Shown here one piece after another: positions 45,201 through 58,187 of a stretch of DNA of 64,000 nt (position 1 is the first letter of the stretch; every line of letters starts with the position of its first letter). The position numbers and the translations under genes are program-made. The notes under the pieces were generated by a model. That model was not told the DNA's origin. It saw nothing but the letters and a program-made list of their open reading frames with translations, and made no database searches. The stretch is from Bryopsis sp. KO-2023. Taxonomy: Eukaryota > Chlorophyta > Ulvophyceae > Bryopsidales > Bryopsidaceae. The stretch spans positions 5,952,001 to 6,016,000 of the forward strand of contig BSYQ01000004.1 of the NCBI GenBank assembly GCA_030272585.1, written 5' to 3'.

Positions 45201-48165
45201 GGCACTTATTTATACTTTCCTCCCTCTCCCAACCCCCCCCCCCCAAAAAAAAAAAAGAAAGGAAAAACCCAAGAAAAAATTAAGAACGGGGATAATATTA
45301 TCATCTTGTGTTTTGTGGAGTTGACAAAACTCAGTATTAGGATTTTGAATCAGCAAAAAGTTCCTTGATCAAACAGGGACAGAAAAAAATATATATTTAA
45401 AAAAAGATAAAAAGAGACACTTTATGGCTGAAAACAAAACACTGCAAAAAAATATCAAAGAAAAAGGAAAACAGAAACAGAAACACAGCCAACCAAAAAA
45501 AAAATGTTAAATATACACACAGCTTGGGGAGTGGGAGGGTTTTTTCTTTCCTTTTTATTATTATTAAGGAGGGGGGGGGGATGAGTTTTCTTTGCTAATA
45601 TGATATCTTCTCTTATTTATTTCTTTATTTCTTTACGGCACATGGTTCATGTAACCCACCTCATCTGGATAGTCCAACCTCCAGCCTTCTTCTGCCAACT
45701 TTTTGAGCTCGGACAAATGCCCATCTCGAGCGGCATGTTGCATGTCCTCCACCACAGTCTTTTAAAATAAACAGCAAACCCTCATTTTTATTTTTATCTT
45801 TTTAATTTTGATTTCATCCACACAGCAAAATCTTACGTTCTTTTTGTTTTCGTTTTTTGATGCAGTGCGTTCTAAATAAATCGTATGATAAGATCTGAAT
45901 TATGACAAAAACGATTTTGACAAGCAAGACTCTGAACACTGTAGGTTTCATGACGACAAAAAACTCTTGATATATTTTCAGTTCATTTTTCTTTGGTGTG
46001 TTTTGATTCAAATGTGCTAATAAATAAAATAATAAATAATAAACTAACACAAATTTTTTTTCCCCTGCTGTGGAAATGTCGCTACCTGAGGAGGGGTTTT
46101 TAGCGAGCGAGGCCGGTTTCCCTCAGAAAGACTGAATCCGATGTGCATTGGCATATCATCGATCTGGATGCAACAAAATATTTTTTACAACACAGTTAGG
46201 CCCCTAAAAATAACAGCAGCTGGGGAAGCACCCCCCCAAAAAAAAAACACATCAAATTTTCACCACAAAATTATTGAAAAGGACACAGTGCAGAGGCGAA
46301 ACGATATCAAGTATTATGCGAGGCCTGCACTTTCTTTTCAAGGATTTCAGCGTTGATGTAAAGCAGCTTTAAAAAGCAAGGTAAGAACCAAAAAACTTGA
46401 CCCAAAACAAAAAGAAACATCTTGAGAAAAGAAACAGAAGGATATGCATGAATAGATGCTTGCTCACCACATCCCTTCCAGGATAGTCATGCTGAGTCAT
46501 AGGCAGCGGATGACGTCCATTGAGAGTTGTCTGCACAGAACGTGAAAAATTCGTGAAAATCAAAAAAGAAAACAGCAGGCGAGGCCCATGTTTTTTAAAA
46601 ATCTACTCACAAACAGAAGGAAGCGAAAAAACAGTCGTCCAAAAGTCTGCGATCGACCGTGAATTCTGTTCTACACTCTAAAAATGCTCCACATTTTCAA
46701 AAAAAGCATCATATTTTTATATTATCATATATTTTTTATCATTAAATTAATAATATTAAAAAAATTGAAAATATGGTCAATTCGGGCAGCTGCTGTTTGA
46801 TTTCCTACCGATGCAGGTGGTGCAAGAAAACTCTTTGGAGTCCAGGCCTCTGTGCTGGATAGCTCAGACGTCTGACAACAAGATCACTCGATGGTGTTAT
46901 AATAATAATGATAGTAAAAATAATATCATACATAGTATGTATTTTTAGCATTTAAAATATATATTTTCAAATGATAATAGTAGAAACAGAACCAGTCTTT
47001 GGTTCATTCTGTGATAGTTGAGAAAAACTAAACGTTCCATGCAGGCTTGGCTTTTCTTTTTTCTTCTTTTTTTTTTGCGCTTCTACGTGATATCAGTAAA
47101 CGAAAATCTGAAAAACAGCAATGAAAAGAGATGACAGCCGCACAGCCCGAAAAACTTATCCAGAAATCGAATAAACACCCTGAACACTTTTCCCCAGCTC
47201 CCCTCTTCCCCCCCCCCCCAAAAAAAAAGCAAGAATAATAAAAATATTATGCTTTTTTTGAAAATGCCTAATATGTGTGTTTCAAAGAAAAACAACAGAT
47301 ATTCTCAGTAAAAAAAGCGAAAATTTGGTTAGGGGCAGATTGCCCTATTATTCTTATTATAAGAGAAATTTATTATCTTTCATTTTTCTTTTTTAAATTG
47401 TTGTTGCAGTCAAGGAGTACCACTTGGAAGTCCGAATTTTCCTCATCGTGTTTCACCAGCTGCAGCACAGGTCGTTCTGAAGGCCCTGGAGCTGTGAAAT
47501 CTACAGCTGCAAAAAAAAAAAATCATTTTTTTTTTCTTTCACAAAATGAACCTTCAACAGCTGCACCAATGGGAACAAAAAAAAAATAAAAAATGAAGAC
47601 AGCACCCCCCAAATGTTTTGCTGAAACACATCCATAATCCATGAGTTTTTTTGTTTTTTTCTCCGTTCCGAATTTTTTTTACAACGGGTTTTCGCTATAA
47701 ACATCACCACGTTATGCATATATATATTTATACTCACCACCTTGGCTGAAAGCCCGGTCATACTCGGACAAACCACATGAATCTGCCCTTGGAATCCTGA
47801 TGCCCGGGAGATCCGATGCATTGGTCAATGGGAAGCAGGGAACAGAGCTATTTCTGTCGAACTCGCTCCAGACGCTGTCGGTATTAGTAGGAGTCCTGCT
47901 GTCTCCAGCCTGGAAAACCAAACAAAAAATCACAAAAAAGAACCTTAAACAAGCCATGCTATCAATCTAATCAACGACCAAGAATGGAAGATAGTGGAGC
48001 GTTCTAAACGTAATCCAGTCTCGTGAAGAAAGACAGCCCACTTTCATTTCATCATCTTCTTTCAGTTTTTTTCTTGTTTCTCCCCCCCCCCCTGATCGTT
48101 GGGCTGGTTCCAGTGCAGGGCTATGGGTTTCATAAAGATTTCGAGAATCAAGAAATATGTATGTA

Positions 48166-48198
<33 letters not shown>

Positions 48199-50746
48199 CT
48201 GTTCTTTTTTTTTTTTTTTTTCACCTTTTTTACCTTTTTGTAGTCGTGAGTCCTCAGCCAATCGTCGATCAAGCTCTTGGCCACCTTGTTCTCCACGTAT
48301 TTTGGATCCACGAGTTGTTTTCGGCTTACAGGACAAGTGTCGTTTCCATAGGTGTACAGCCAAGTGTCGAGACTCGATCTGTCGTAAGTAACGGCGGTTT
48401 CCACCAGCACGACGGGGTCTCGCATGATTTCCAAAGCGATCGGACAGAAAAACTCGGGAGGAGGAAGGTCTGGTCCACCCACAGCTTGCAGCATTTGCTT
48501 GAAGTAATGCTCTTCGACCTTAAGGAGTATCAACGAAAAAAAAAATGCAACTGGTTGCGAAAAGAAAAAAAAAATTGATTGGTACGAGAGGTATATTTTT
48601 TTTTCCGCTTAAACTCAAAGATCGGAAGATATTGTTCTCTTGTATTTTTTCTCTTTTTTTTTGGCAAGTTGTGGTCCTTTATGAGTAGTAGGTTGGGAAA
48701 ACTTTAAAAAAGAATAAAAGTAGTGGTTTCCACATTCAGATCCATACACCACCAAATCAGGTTTTAAACGTTCAGTAAAAAAAAATTCTTCCTACTTTTC
48801 ATTTCTTTTTCCAAGGGGGAAGGTTGTTCTCCAACATTGAACCCTCCGATAAACAAATTTCAAATTTTAAACAAATTTTCACGGATAGGTCTTTGAAAAA
48901 CAGCTTGAGAAATTACCGCATCTTTTCTTGTCCTCGCCATGGTCATGTCCCGAAACAATTGTTTTGAAACCGTTTTCCACTCAGACTGCATCATCCAAAA
49001 AGGGCTGTTTTCAAAATAAGGAAAAAAACCCACAAAAACGAGACAAACGGGGAGAAAACGAAGGCAACCATGCAAGAAGTGAAAAAAAACATATTCAGCA
49101 CACAAGGGGAAAAGCACCTTGTTTGCATCAAAAGGCATATAAAAATTGACGTGATGAAAAAAGCTCAAGTGACAGAGCAACAGAGTGTGTACTTTTTTAC
49201 ACTGTAGGCATAATACATACGCCATCATAAAAACAATGAATAACTGAGAAAAAAACTAATCTTGATATATGTATCTACGTACTGGCCCCCCCCCCCAAAA
49301 AAAAAGTCTACCTGACCCGGCCCCCCTCTCCAAAAAAAAAAAAATTAAATAGAAACAGTAAAAATACATTATCTGTTTACTTTTTATTATACAGTAAATT
49401 TAACTATTGGTATTCTGTTTCATTTCACTTCATTCGTTTTACTTGTTTTTTTTTGTTGTTTTTTTATTGGGGGGGGGGGGGGGGGGGGGGGAGGGAGGGG
49501 GGTCTATCCAACCAGGAGAATCACAAGGTGCAATTTGTGCAGTTTTTTTCCCAAGAAAAAAAATTCCTCCAAAACAGATTACCATATGTGTTTTGTTCAG
49601 ATCGGACTCAATTTCTCTTCCATTGGATTTTAACTGTCCTTAAAGCAACCCCCCCCCCCCCAATTTCAAAAATATATATAAATATAAATAAAAAATGAAA
49701 TGAAACGAAAAAAAAATCCTTTCAGTTGGACCCCAACTGCACCTTCAGTTCCTCGCTGCCAACACATTTCTGAAGCATCCCTCTCAACAGATCGGCACCA
49801 TCTTCAGGATTCAGCTTTTCGTTATACACTTTCGAGGCAACCTTCCGGGTCTCCGTGAAAAGGTCCAACTGCTGTCCATCCACAGGAAATCTCGCTTTCT
49901 GAAAGCCCCTTTCCAGGTTTCGAAGTTCGTTTCTGAGTTCACCAATGGCTTCCCCTTGGCATGCAGTCAAGAGAGATTGCAGACCTACGAATGGAAAAAA
50001 AAAAAATTCGAGCAGTTGGGGGAATACTCAACCATGCTTCTGTTTTTTTCATGCTTCGGAGAATTGGCCATGTGGAGGTTAATTCGATTGAGCAACAGTT
50101 TCGATCAAAGGCTTGAAAAGCAGAAAGGGGCGCCGAGAAATCCCCCAAACTGGTTGGAATCCAACCAAACATCGACAGGATAGAGTTTGGTGAATTGTAG
50201 GGTTGGAATGCTTACAGGCAGCTCTCAGATCAGTCCCCACCAACCAACTCCTCCAATGGAAAAGGCATGCAAATATCTGTGACTGATCTGGAACTCTATA
50301 TTACTGTTCCTCACGCAATCTGGGCGCAGTAATCTCTGTGGTCGATATCGGAACGCTCTCCGGAATCTCCCGACACGGAAAAAAAGAGTTCTACACCAAA
50401 ACCCTCGCCTCCCCGCACCGTTCAGAGCAACTCCGAGTCCCAAGCAGACGTCCTTCAGCTCCGAACTGACTTGATATCCACTGATAACTCTGTAGATCCA
50501 CGACGAAGAGCAGGTTTTCTCGGCCAAGTCCAGAGCGCCTTCTAGCTGCGACTCCAGGGACTCGACCATCCCTCGCCCTCGTTCATTGTCTTCGAGCACG
50601 TCCGCCGCTTCCAGCTTCACCAGAACGGCTACCAACGCTTGCGTCAGACGGAGGAGGTGTTCGTAACCAGGGGTAACGGCGACCGCCTCCGCGCATCTCA
50701 GCACAACGGAGTTCCCTAACGCGATGGCCGCACTGACCCCTGGCAT
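42210..50746 (-). CDS. U-box/ankyrin-repeat protein B (putative E3 ubiquitin ligase)
   Basis: Eighteen exons, phases consistent, 772 residues: 50419-50746, 49743-49984, 48917-48985, 48234-48518, 47738-47909, 47421-47506, 46809-46871, 46468-46530, 46086-46163, 45660-45758, 45023-45121, 44687-44788, 44341-44457, 43974-44072, 43465-43563, 43028-43126, 42663-42764 and 42210-42326. Residues 1-190 form a helical N-terminal region; exon 2 is 242 nt, exactly as in paralogue A. The U-box (about 232-300) reads PPPEFFCPIALEIMRDPVV, then TYDRSSLDTWL and TCPVSRKQL. A Ser/Pro-rich linker spans about 309-462. From residue 463, nine exons carry one ankyrin unit each (AGWTPLHVAA, DGWSALHVAQ, GGVTALHRAA and so on). 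The start ATG is the first in frame. Introns hold poly-T, (AT)n and poly-G tracts. E3 activity is inferred from the U-box. Confidence 0.9.
49469..49491 (+). repeat. Poly-G tract (23 G)
   Basis: An uninterrupted G-run followed by AGGGAGGGG, inside the second intron of U-box/ankyrin gene B. The G-runs with short spacers could form a quadruplex. Confidence 0.9.
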
Positions 50747-53020
50747 CCTGCCTGGAATTATCCACACGGAAGCACGCGAACGAATTACTCAGTGAACCTG
50801 CCCGCTGTGTCCAGTGATGAGGAGGCCACGTGTGCGCTGAAGATTCATTCAACTCGCACGTCGAACGCGCGCCAAAATCTGCTGCGGGACGATGGTATGA
50901 ACTGTGAACCCCCCCTCACAGGTTGTCCTGGCCAAATCCACTCCAGAATTTGGGGGGGGCCCAAGACGTTCTATTTTCGGCCTCTTCCACAACGAAATGT
51001 CACCAACCTTCCGGTATGAAGAGGTGGGCAGATCGCGCTTTCGGGAGTGCGGGTGGCAGCCCTCGAATCCCGTTACGCGACGACTGTCGAATACCTAGAT
51101 TCCGACACCAGAGCGCTCTACGTTGAATATTCGCAACCTTTCCCTGGCGGGCTCGCTGCGATCATAGATGTTGACAGTTCCTGGTGAACAAGGGAAAGCA
51201 CAAGAATTACGATCTGAGTTGGTAATCGGCGTTTCAGTACGGCCTGCTTCGTTGAACCAATCTTCCACCAACGCTCTCGGAGTATGCATGGCCCCAAAAA
51301 GAAGCAACCAAGGGTAAGAAAAACAATCACACAGCGAAAAGAGGCCACAACCCCCTGCACCCTGGAAAACCACAAGGAACAGCAGCACAAAACAAGAAAC
51401 CACAGTGCGGCCGGGTTCGCACTGTTTCCATGCATCGCGTGTTCAGCAAATTCACGCTGAGAGGAGCCAAGTGGCAAGTGGAGCCGTCCGTGTTTCGGTT
51501 GTGTTGCACCTTGACACAGTTTCTTATCTGACTGCCACGATCCCTGCGCTACCTTGTCGAAGGAAATCTTCAATCAATGAGCAGGCGGAATGCGACGAAA
51601 TGTTATAAAAACACGCAGTGCAAAGTTATCCAAGTGCATAGCTTGACAGTGCATTTGGCACAAAGGCCTAGGCTCCGGATCTTCGTTCAACTTTAACATG
51701 CACGCATAAGAGGCAGCGGCCGATCCGATGACTGCCGGAAGCCCCGAAAGCCATCAGGACCGAAATTTTGCGAGAAAGGACACCCCCAAAGAAAGAAAGA
51801 AGAACTCAGAAAATTGTTTGTCGACGGGAAAAATTCGTTTGAATGCTTTTGCAAGTGGATTACAATTGATCAGTGAGGGCGCGATTGCGGAAGCCAAGGT
51901 CCGTTGCGGCGTTGCAGCGCTGCGACATTTCGCAATATCAATTGGTGTGCGTATTTTTTTCTGGCTCAAAGCTGCCATGGGATTCCGCTCCTCGGTTTCA
52001 AACAAGCAGGAAGAAAGATGGCGGCAGTAAAGACCCCCACTCCATCTATAAAACCCTTTCAACAGCATTCCTGAAGTAGCTTGGTACTTTGCAAAACTTT
52101 CCCCAAGATATTCAGACATTACACGATCCTGGGAAAAGCTTGCCCCCTAAAAAATGGCCTGTAGTGAAGAACGAGTTGTGCTGCATGACGGCTTCGTTGA
52201 AAAAGATAGCTTGATGAGGGTGTGGACGGTGTAATGGTGCCAGATGAGGTGAGAAATGACAGAGCTAGGTACGAGGTATGTGATTGGAGTGTCCCGTAAC
52301 GGTCGCTGGGAGTGCAGAGAGAGTCGAGGGGGAAGAGAGTTTGTTTTTCTTGTGATGTTCGAGTGTAGGAAGTCCTTGCTTTCAATTTACTCAAAACCAA
52401 CGTTCGCAACAGTAGGTATTACGCATTCGCGCAGGCGTTGCTCAATGCGTGATATTGTATGAAGTAATGAACTCACAACCTCAAGCCAAGCTTGCGTTAT
52501 GGGTAGCCGCGTCACAGCTTGGTGCGTGACTGCTGTATCTAACCCATTGTGGAACTAGCACTACAAACTACAACACATGTGTACACCGCACCACGACTTC
52601 CACTACTTTTCAGCTTTGCGTCTGGAGGGACGTGTTGCCAGTTCCCCCCTTCCCCCCCAAGGTTTCCATAGGCATGGTGGGGGTGAATGGATGAAAAAGG
52701 ATACAAAAACAACGACAACTGATGCAAAAGGATGCTGGCGCTCTATGTCCCCGCCTTGCTTCTGGGTCAGAGTTGTTTCCCACTACCAAATCAAACTGTG
52801 TTCACTCTCTTTTGCTGGACATGGGGAGGAAAGTAACCCCCCCTCCGCAATCGTCGTACGCTCTGTCATGTTGCGGCAGTACCTTATCACGAGCCTTGTG
52901 CCAACCCCTCAAACAACACAAATTCAGAAACACAGCTTCTAACCGAACCTCCCCTTGCCTTTCTGAAGTTTGCCACACAGCTCCATACATATCCAGGAGC
53001 TGGGATCGACCACGAGAACG
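50747..53020. other. Intergenic region with no gene recognised
   Basis: Richer in GC than the other gaps, with several open frames of 60-150 codons on both strands (for example minus 51,118-51,573 and plus 51,728-52,030). None shows family motifs. TATA-like sequences occur at about 51,605 (TTATAAAA) and 52,047 (CTATAAAA). A small unrecognised gene cannot be excluded. Confidence 0.4.
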
Positions 53021-55279
53021 ATGTCGACTAAAGGCCGCAGCTGCGGATGTAAGGGGCAAGGCTCCCGGAAGTCTCGGGAGCGGTTTTACAACTCCGAAGA
53101 TTTCATGGTCAACTGCTTCAAGGTTGGTTTGCCGTCAAGGCATAATCCACTGCAACTTCACCATAGACAACACCATGCTGTCTTCCCACAGTCTCTATTG
53201 CGTTCGTGGGCCTCCCCGTTTCGGTGAGCAAGTAAAGCCAATAAGATGAGTGTATGTTCTACGAGTAACGTATCTCAAACTTGGATCTATAGGTCTTGCC
53301 ATGCTTTAAAAAATATCGACACGACTGGTGGGTGTGTCCTTACGCACACGAGGGTGAAACAGCGAAGCGCAGAGATCCGAAGAAATTCAAGTACGTCGGC
53401 GTCGCTTGCCCAGACGCAAAGCAGGTATGTCCAAGCGCCCTCCCAACACGTCGTTGCGTGAACTGTCCGAGTGTATTCCTGCTCCCATTTTTTGCCTGAG
53501 CGCGTTCACGGCAGTGTTCATATTTGACAAAAAAACGTCCCAACCGATCTCCTTGAATTTCAATGCGCATTTGATCTCGCGACGTGCATGCAAACACACG
53601 TATCGCGCGCCTTGATGATGTGTGCCACGTTGGAACAATAGGGAAAGGCGTGCCCACGAGGAGATGAATGCCCCTGCACCCACAACGTTTTCGAGTATTG
53701 GCTGCACCCAACGAGGTATGAGGGCATCACAAAACTTACTCAGGAGTCATAATTTCTCCATTTTCAGCAAACTAGCCAATAATCCAGCATTGCGCATTGC
53801 TCATTTCATTCAAACTGTCACCTGCAGGTTCAGAACAGCTTTCTGTGGACGAGGAATTCATTGCACCAGGCCATTTTGCTTCTTCGCTCATTCCCTGAGT
53901 GAAATGCGGAAACCTTCTCTGGAGGACTTGCTTCCAGTGATTGAAGGAGACAGCTTATTCAATGAGGAAATGTTGAAGGCTGCTCTCGAGGACCACAAGA
54001 GAGATGTGGCTCGCCTTGGCGGCAAGGTAGTTGACGCTCACTTCTCATGCGACCCCTTTCAATCAACAAGATTCAACTGGGGGGTGGGAACTCCAGGAAT
54101 TGCTCTCTGATTCTTGGCTGGTGTCGTCGCGTGCAGGATACCTGTTTGGAGCTCTTGGACATGTCTTTCCTGCAAGCCCCATGCACTGGTGCACCAACTG
54201 CCGAGGATGGCTCCACTTACAACATCAGCCCCAGGGATGGCTCACCTGGAGGGATGTCTCCTTACAACAGCCCAACAGCATCCCCCAGAGATCTCAGCCC
54301 AGGATCACTGCCTATGAACCATGTACCCAACATGCAGTCCCCACGAGGAGTAGTCAGTTTCATGAATGCAATTCTGCGAGGAGTGGACCCCAATGACATG
54401 AGTTCGCAGAAGCTCCAGTATGGGATTCATAGTGAACCAGCACAGATGGTCTCTCCTCGAGATCTCAGTCCCGTAGGAACTCATGGAATTGGGGATGGTT
54501 TGCCAGGAATGATGAGGTCCCCCCGAGGATTCAGTCCAGTGGTTAGCAGAGGTTCTACGGGTGGAATACCATCTCCAAGAGGACTTTCTCCGACCGCTAT
54601 GCAGGGCTTTGACCAGGAAGCACTTGTTGGGGCTCTGCAAGCTCTGCGGGACTATGGTCATACCAGCCCACAGATGCAACCGATGTATGGAGGGGGGCAT
54701 GACGTTTCTGGGATGCATACCAGCCCCAGGATGGGCTTATCTCCATCTCCTCGAGGCCGGGCTGCTGGATATGATCTGTCGAGTAGAGACAATAGTCCTC
54801 AACCATCTCCACCCCCACAAGCTGGTAGGATTCTGCAACACTCCGCCAGTGCAAGGGAGCGCAGCTCTCACGGAGGGCTGTACGGCGGGTATCAGTCGGC
54901 AGGAGTGAGTGAACGGGCAAGGTCAAACAGCCCCGGAATTCGAGGAATGGATGAGCATTCGATTGCTGCTGTGAGGGAAGTCTTGGCGGCTTTGGAAAAC
55001 TCTGGCATGAACGGAGGGGCTCTCCCGCACCAGCCTAATCAGTTTCACGCAGATCACTTGGGAATGGACTCCATCCTGGGAGGTATGTCCAGCGAACGCA
55101 GGTCTCCACCTTTGAGAGAAATGGCTGCTGATGTGAGCATGCCTCTGGTGGATCCGGAGAATGGAGGGGGAATTCCTGAATCTGTGCAGGCTGTGCTTCG
55201 AAGTTTGGCTCAGGAAGAGCTGACAACTGGAGGGGATGATATTAATCGACCCTTCTCTTCTTTGTCCCAATTGTGGTAG
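53021..55279 (+). CDS. Arginine-rich tandem CCCH zinc-finger protein (plant RR-TZF type)
   Basis: Five exons, phases consistent: 53021-53122, 53293-53424, 53642-53715, 53828-54026 and 54137-55279, giving 549 residues. The conserved upstream RR block is present ([20 protein letters not shown], then [14 protein letters not shown]). Two fingers follow, the first spaced C-X8-C-X5-C-X3-H and the second C-X5-C-X4-C-X3-H, with 16 residues between them ([16 protein letters not shown]). This spacing defines the plant RR-TZF proteins, which bind AU-rich mRNA and shuttle between nucleus and cytoplasmic granules. A short acidic helical segment ([20 protein letters not shown]) is followed by a 380-residue low-complexity tail with repeated SPR motifs ([21 protein letters not shown]) and many Gly, Met, Ser and Pro. 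The SP sites are potential targets of proline-directed kinases. Confidence 0.9.
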
Positions 55280-57997
55280 AAATAGCATTCAGTGAGCTAG
55301 ATGGGGTTCCAAAGGAAAAAAAAAAGGAGGAAAAAAAAGAGGAAGAAAAAGAAGGAAGGAACGGAAAGTCTTTTTATCAGGGTGGGGTTTTATCCTTACA
55401 TAGTTTTTTTTTTATTTGTATATAAGTTCGTTTTTCATAAGTTCTTTTCTTTCTTTTTTCTTTTTTGGCAGACAAGTTTGGGGAGACAAATAAAGATTTG
55501 GCCAGGCATTTAATTTGTCCTAATAATAAATTTCATTTGGAAAAGAATGAAACTTAGGGAAAAGGAAGGGGAACAGGTGGAAAAAAAAAGCCTCTTTGCA
55601 TTGTAGTGGCAGCGATTTATCCATAATAGAGGAGATCAATTAGGACAAAATAAGTTGCCTGCGCGTGTGTGTGTTTTTTGAGAAAAGAAAGAAAGGGACA
55701 TTTGTCGGTCGTTGACCGGAGTTTGCTCCAACACTCCATGGTGCAATTTTCTTGAGCCCAAAGTTTTATTCAAAGAGGCAAAGTCAGTCTGAGGGGTCGT
55801 TGAGGAAGTAGGAGGAAGTAGGAAGCATCCGGAGCATGATAAAGGGGAAAAAAAATCCATCAGCTTCCGAATAATTTCTTGGCAAACATGATTATTTGCT
55901 GTTTCACCCTTTCTTTATTAATCATGAGCGTAATTTGCCCTTCTTACTACTATTTTTTTGTTTTTCGTTTTTTTTTGGAGCGGGGCAGGGGGGAGTTACA
56001 TGGCTTCCATGCTTCCGAGAGAGAAGAACGGGTTTGGGAGAAAAAAAAAGGCAAAAAAAAAACGCAGAGGGAAAAAAAACGCTGAGAATATGCACACACA
56101 TCCTTGACAAAGTTTCTTGGTGTGAATTTCAATTTCGGAAATCGTCTTCCAAGTAGGAAAGACAAGTATTGCATCTAGGTACAATCACCTGGATGGAGAA
56201 AAAGGGTTACTAATTTTTGGGGGTTTCTTTTTTTTATACCGATGAATTGTAAGGATCTCTAAGGACCGGGAGGTATATATATATATCCTTGATCACTTGG
56301 CAATTTGAATTTTCATTTACCATTTTCCATATGATATTGTGGGGGCTCAATCAATCAATCGACACATAAGGAAAACGTTGTGGAGAACGGATGCTTTGGT
56401 CATCTCTTTTTTTTATTCCATTTTTTTATTTATTTTCAAATTTATAAAGGTGAGAAAGAGAGAGAGAGAGAAGCCATGTTTGTCAAGAAAATCGGGATCA
56501 GGAAAAAAAAAATCAAATAGTATTAGCTAGTTCGAAAGGGTGGCTAGCGGGAAAAATCAAAAAGTTGGCAAGCATTTTTCTTGAGAGAATAAAGCTCTTA
56601 CGTGATTGGTGAGGATTTCTTAGAGAGGAGAAGGATAGATGTATCCTATAGCACATATTTTAGTAAAACAGGGTTTTCATAATCATTTTCAAGGGAGGAA
56701 GGCATGCACACCAGAAAACAAAAGCACCAAGGATGGGAAAAGGGAAAAAAAAATCAATCCAAGAATCATATTCTGAAGAGAAATCGCCTTGGAAATAAGT
56801 CTTTTTGTCAATGGACGACTGGCTTATGGATTATGAGGGCAGATTTCGGTGTGATTTGTGTGTGCATGGTAGTTTCGTCCCGTTATAAAAATAGACAATC
56901 AATCAATCAATAAAACAAGTTAAAAAAAAATCATATTTAAAAAAGCAAGGGAGGAGGAGAGAGAGAGAGAAAGAAAAGACAGAAAAAAACTTGGTAATAA
57001 CTAGGATGTTTGGGGGGGGGGCGGGTTGAGTTCAAATGCAGTTTTTGACAAGGAGGTTAAATTGTTACTTACTTTATGCAGTTACGTTACTTTTACATTG
57101 GGAAGTTAGGGTGGTTGTACGCAGAGACAAAGTCAAAAAAATGCAGAACAGAAGGAGAAACATTGTTTTTTCAGCACATTTATCTGTAACATTTCTTTTT
57201 TGGACAGAAAAATCACATACATGCAAACGGGTTACTCTTTTTAATGAAACAAGAAAAAAAGGAAAGAACCAGAAAAAAAAAAGTTAGGAGAATTGTGAGG
57301 CACAGTGATGTGTTTAATTTTTTTTTTCGTTTTATGAGTATGTGAAAATCGAGTCGAGAAGCAAAAAGGGATGTTGGTGGAAGTGGGTGGATTTTTTTTT
57401 TTTGGGAAGGGGCTGAGAGTATGAACCACGCTTATAAACATCGAATTTTGGAGGGGGTGACTTTATATGGCGGAGTGGATGTTGGGTATCTGTTATGACT
57501 CTTTCTTTCTTGGGAAGTTGAATCCGTTGATTTGCACTTGATTGTGGTGCTACAGCAGGTTATCACCAATAAGAGGGTGTCCATGGTGCTTTGTAACAAT
57601 ATCCTGGGTTTCACTGGGTGCACTGACTCAGCGAGCCCAATGTTTTAAACGACTTGGCATTTACAGAGGGGAGATCCATCGTTTTTTGCGGGGTGTTCAC
57701 ACTTTGTGTTTTTCTGAGCACCCTGGCCCTCCTGGAAAATATGATGGTTTTAGGATTTCTCAGCCAAGGCCCCTCAACCAAACTGAATCCCCTCCTTCCA
57801 CATTGTTTCCTTTCCTTTTGCATCATCACTTCTTGGGGAAAATCGGCCACGTGCTCCTGGGCATGTACAGCTCCTGGTGGTGTTTGCAGACTCTACACTT
57901 TTGTCTTGACTCTTGTGTGTAAGGCAATTTGAGCTTGCAAGTTGAAATTTTATCAATTGATGACTTTGCAATGAATGCTTTCTCACCTTCAGGCCGG
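55280..57997. other. Intergenic, no gene recognised
   Basis: AT-rich with poly-A, (AG)n near 56,455-56,470 and 56,955-56,975, and G-runs near 57,011. Short frames at 57.6-57.9 kb lack features. TTTCTCACCTTCAG just before the LTR element at 57,979-57,992 resembles a splice acceptor. Confidence 0.5.
57994..57997. repeat. Target-site duplication CCGG (left copy)
   Basis: CCGG directly precedes the left LTR and is repeated directly after the right LTR at 63459-63462, as expected of a 4-bp duplication made by integrase. Confidence 0.7.
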
Positions 57998-58187
57998 TGT
58001 TGGGCTAAGGATTCTGAAAGGCTAGGGGGTACAGTCAGTTTAAGTGAATGTGGTGGGTTGAATCATGTTTGTAGCTGGTGGTCATGGTCTAGTCATGGGG
58101 AATCGGGAAGGATAAGGTGGCGTCTGTGAGAGGGAAAACTGACTCTTGTAAAAGTTTGGAAGCAACTTTGTGTGCGAGAGTCTTACA
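57998..58187 (+). repeat. Left LTR (190 bp)
   Basis: Begins TGTTGGGCTAAGG and ends GTCTTACA. I found no difference from the copy at 63269-63458. It would contain the promoter of the element, but no obvious TATA box is visible. Confidence 0.95.
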
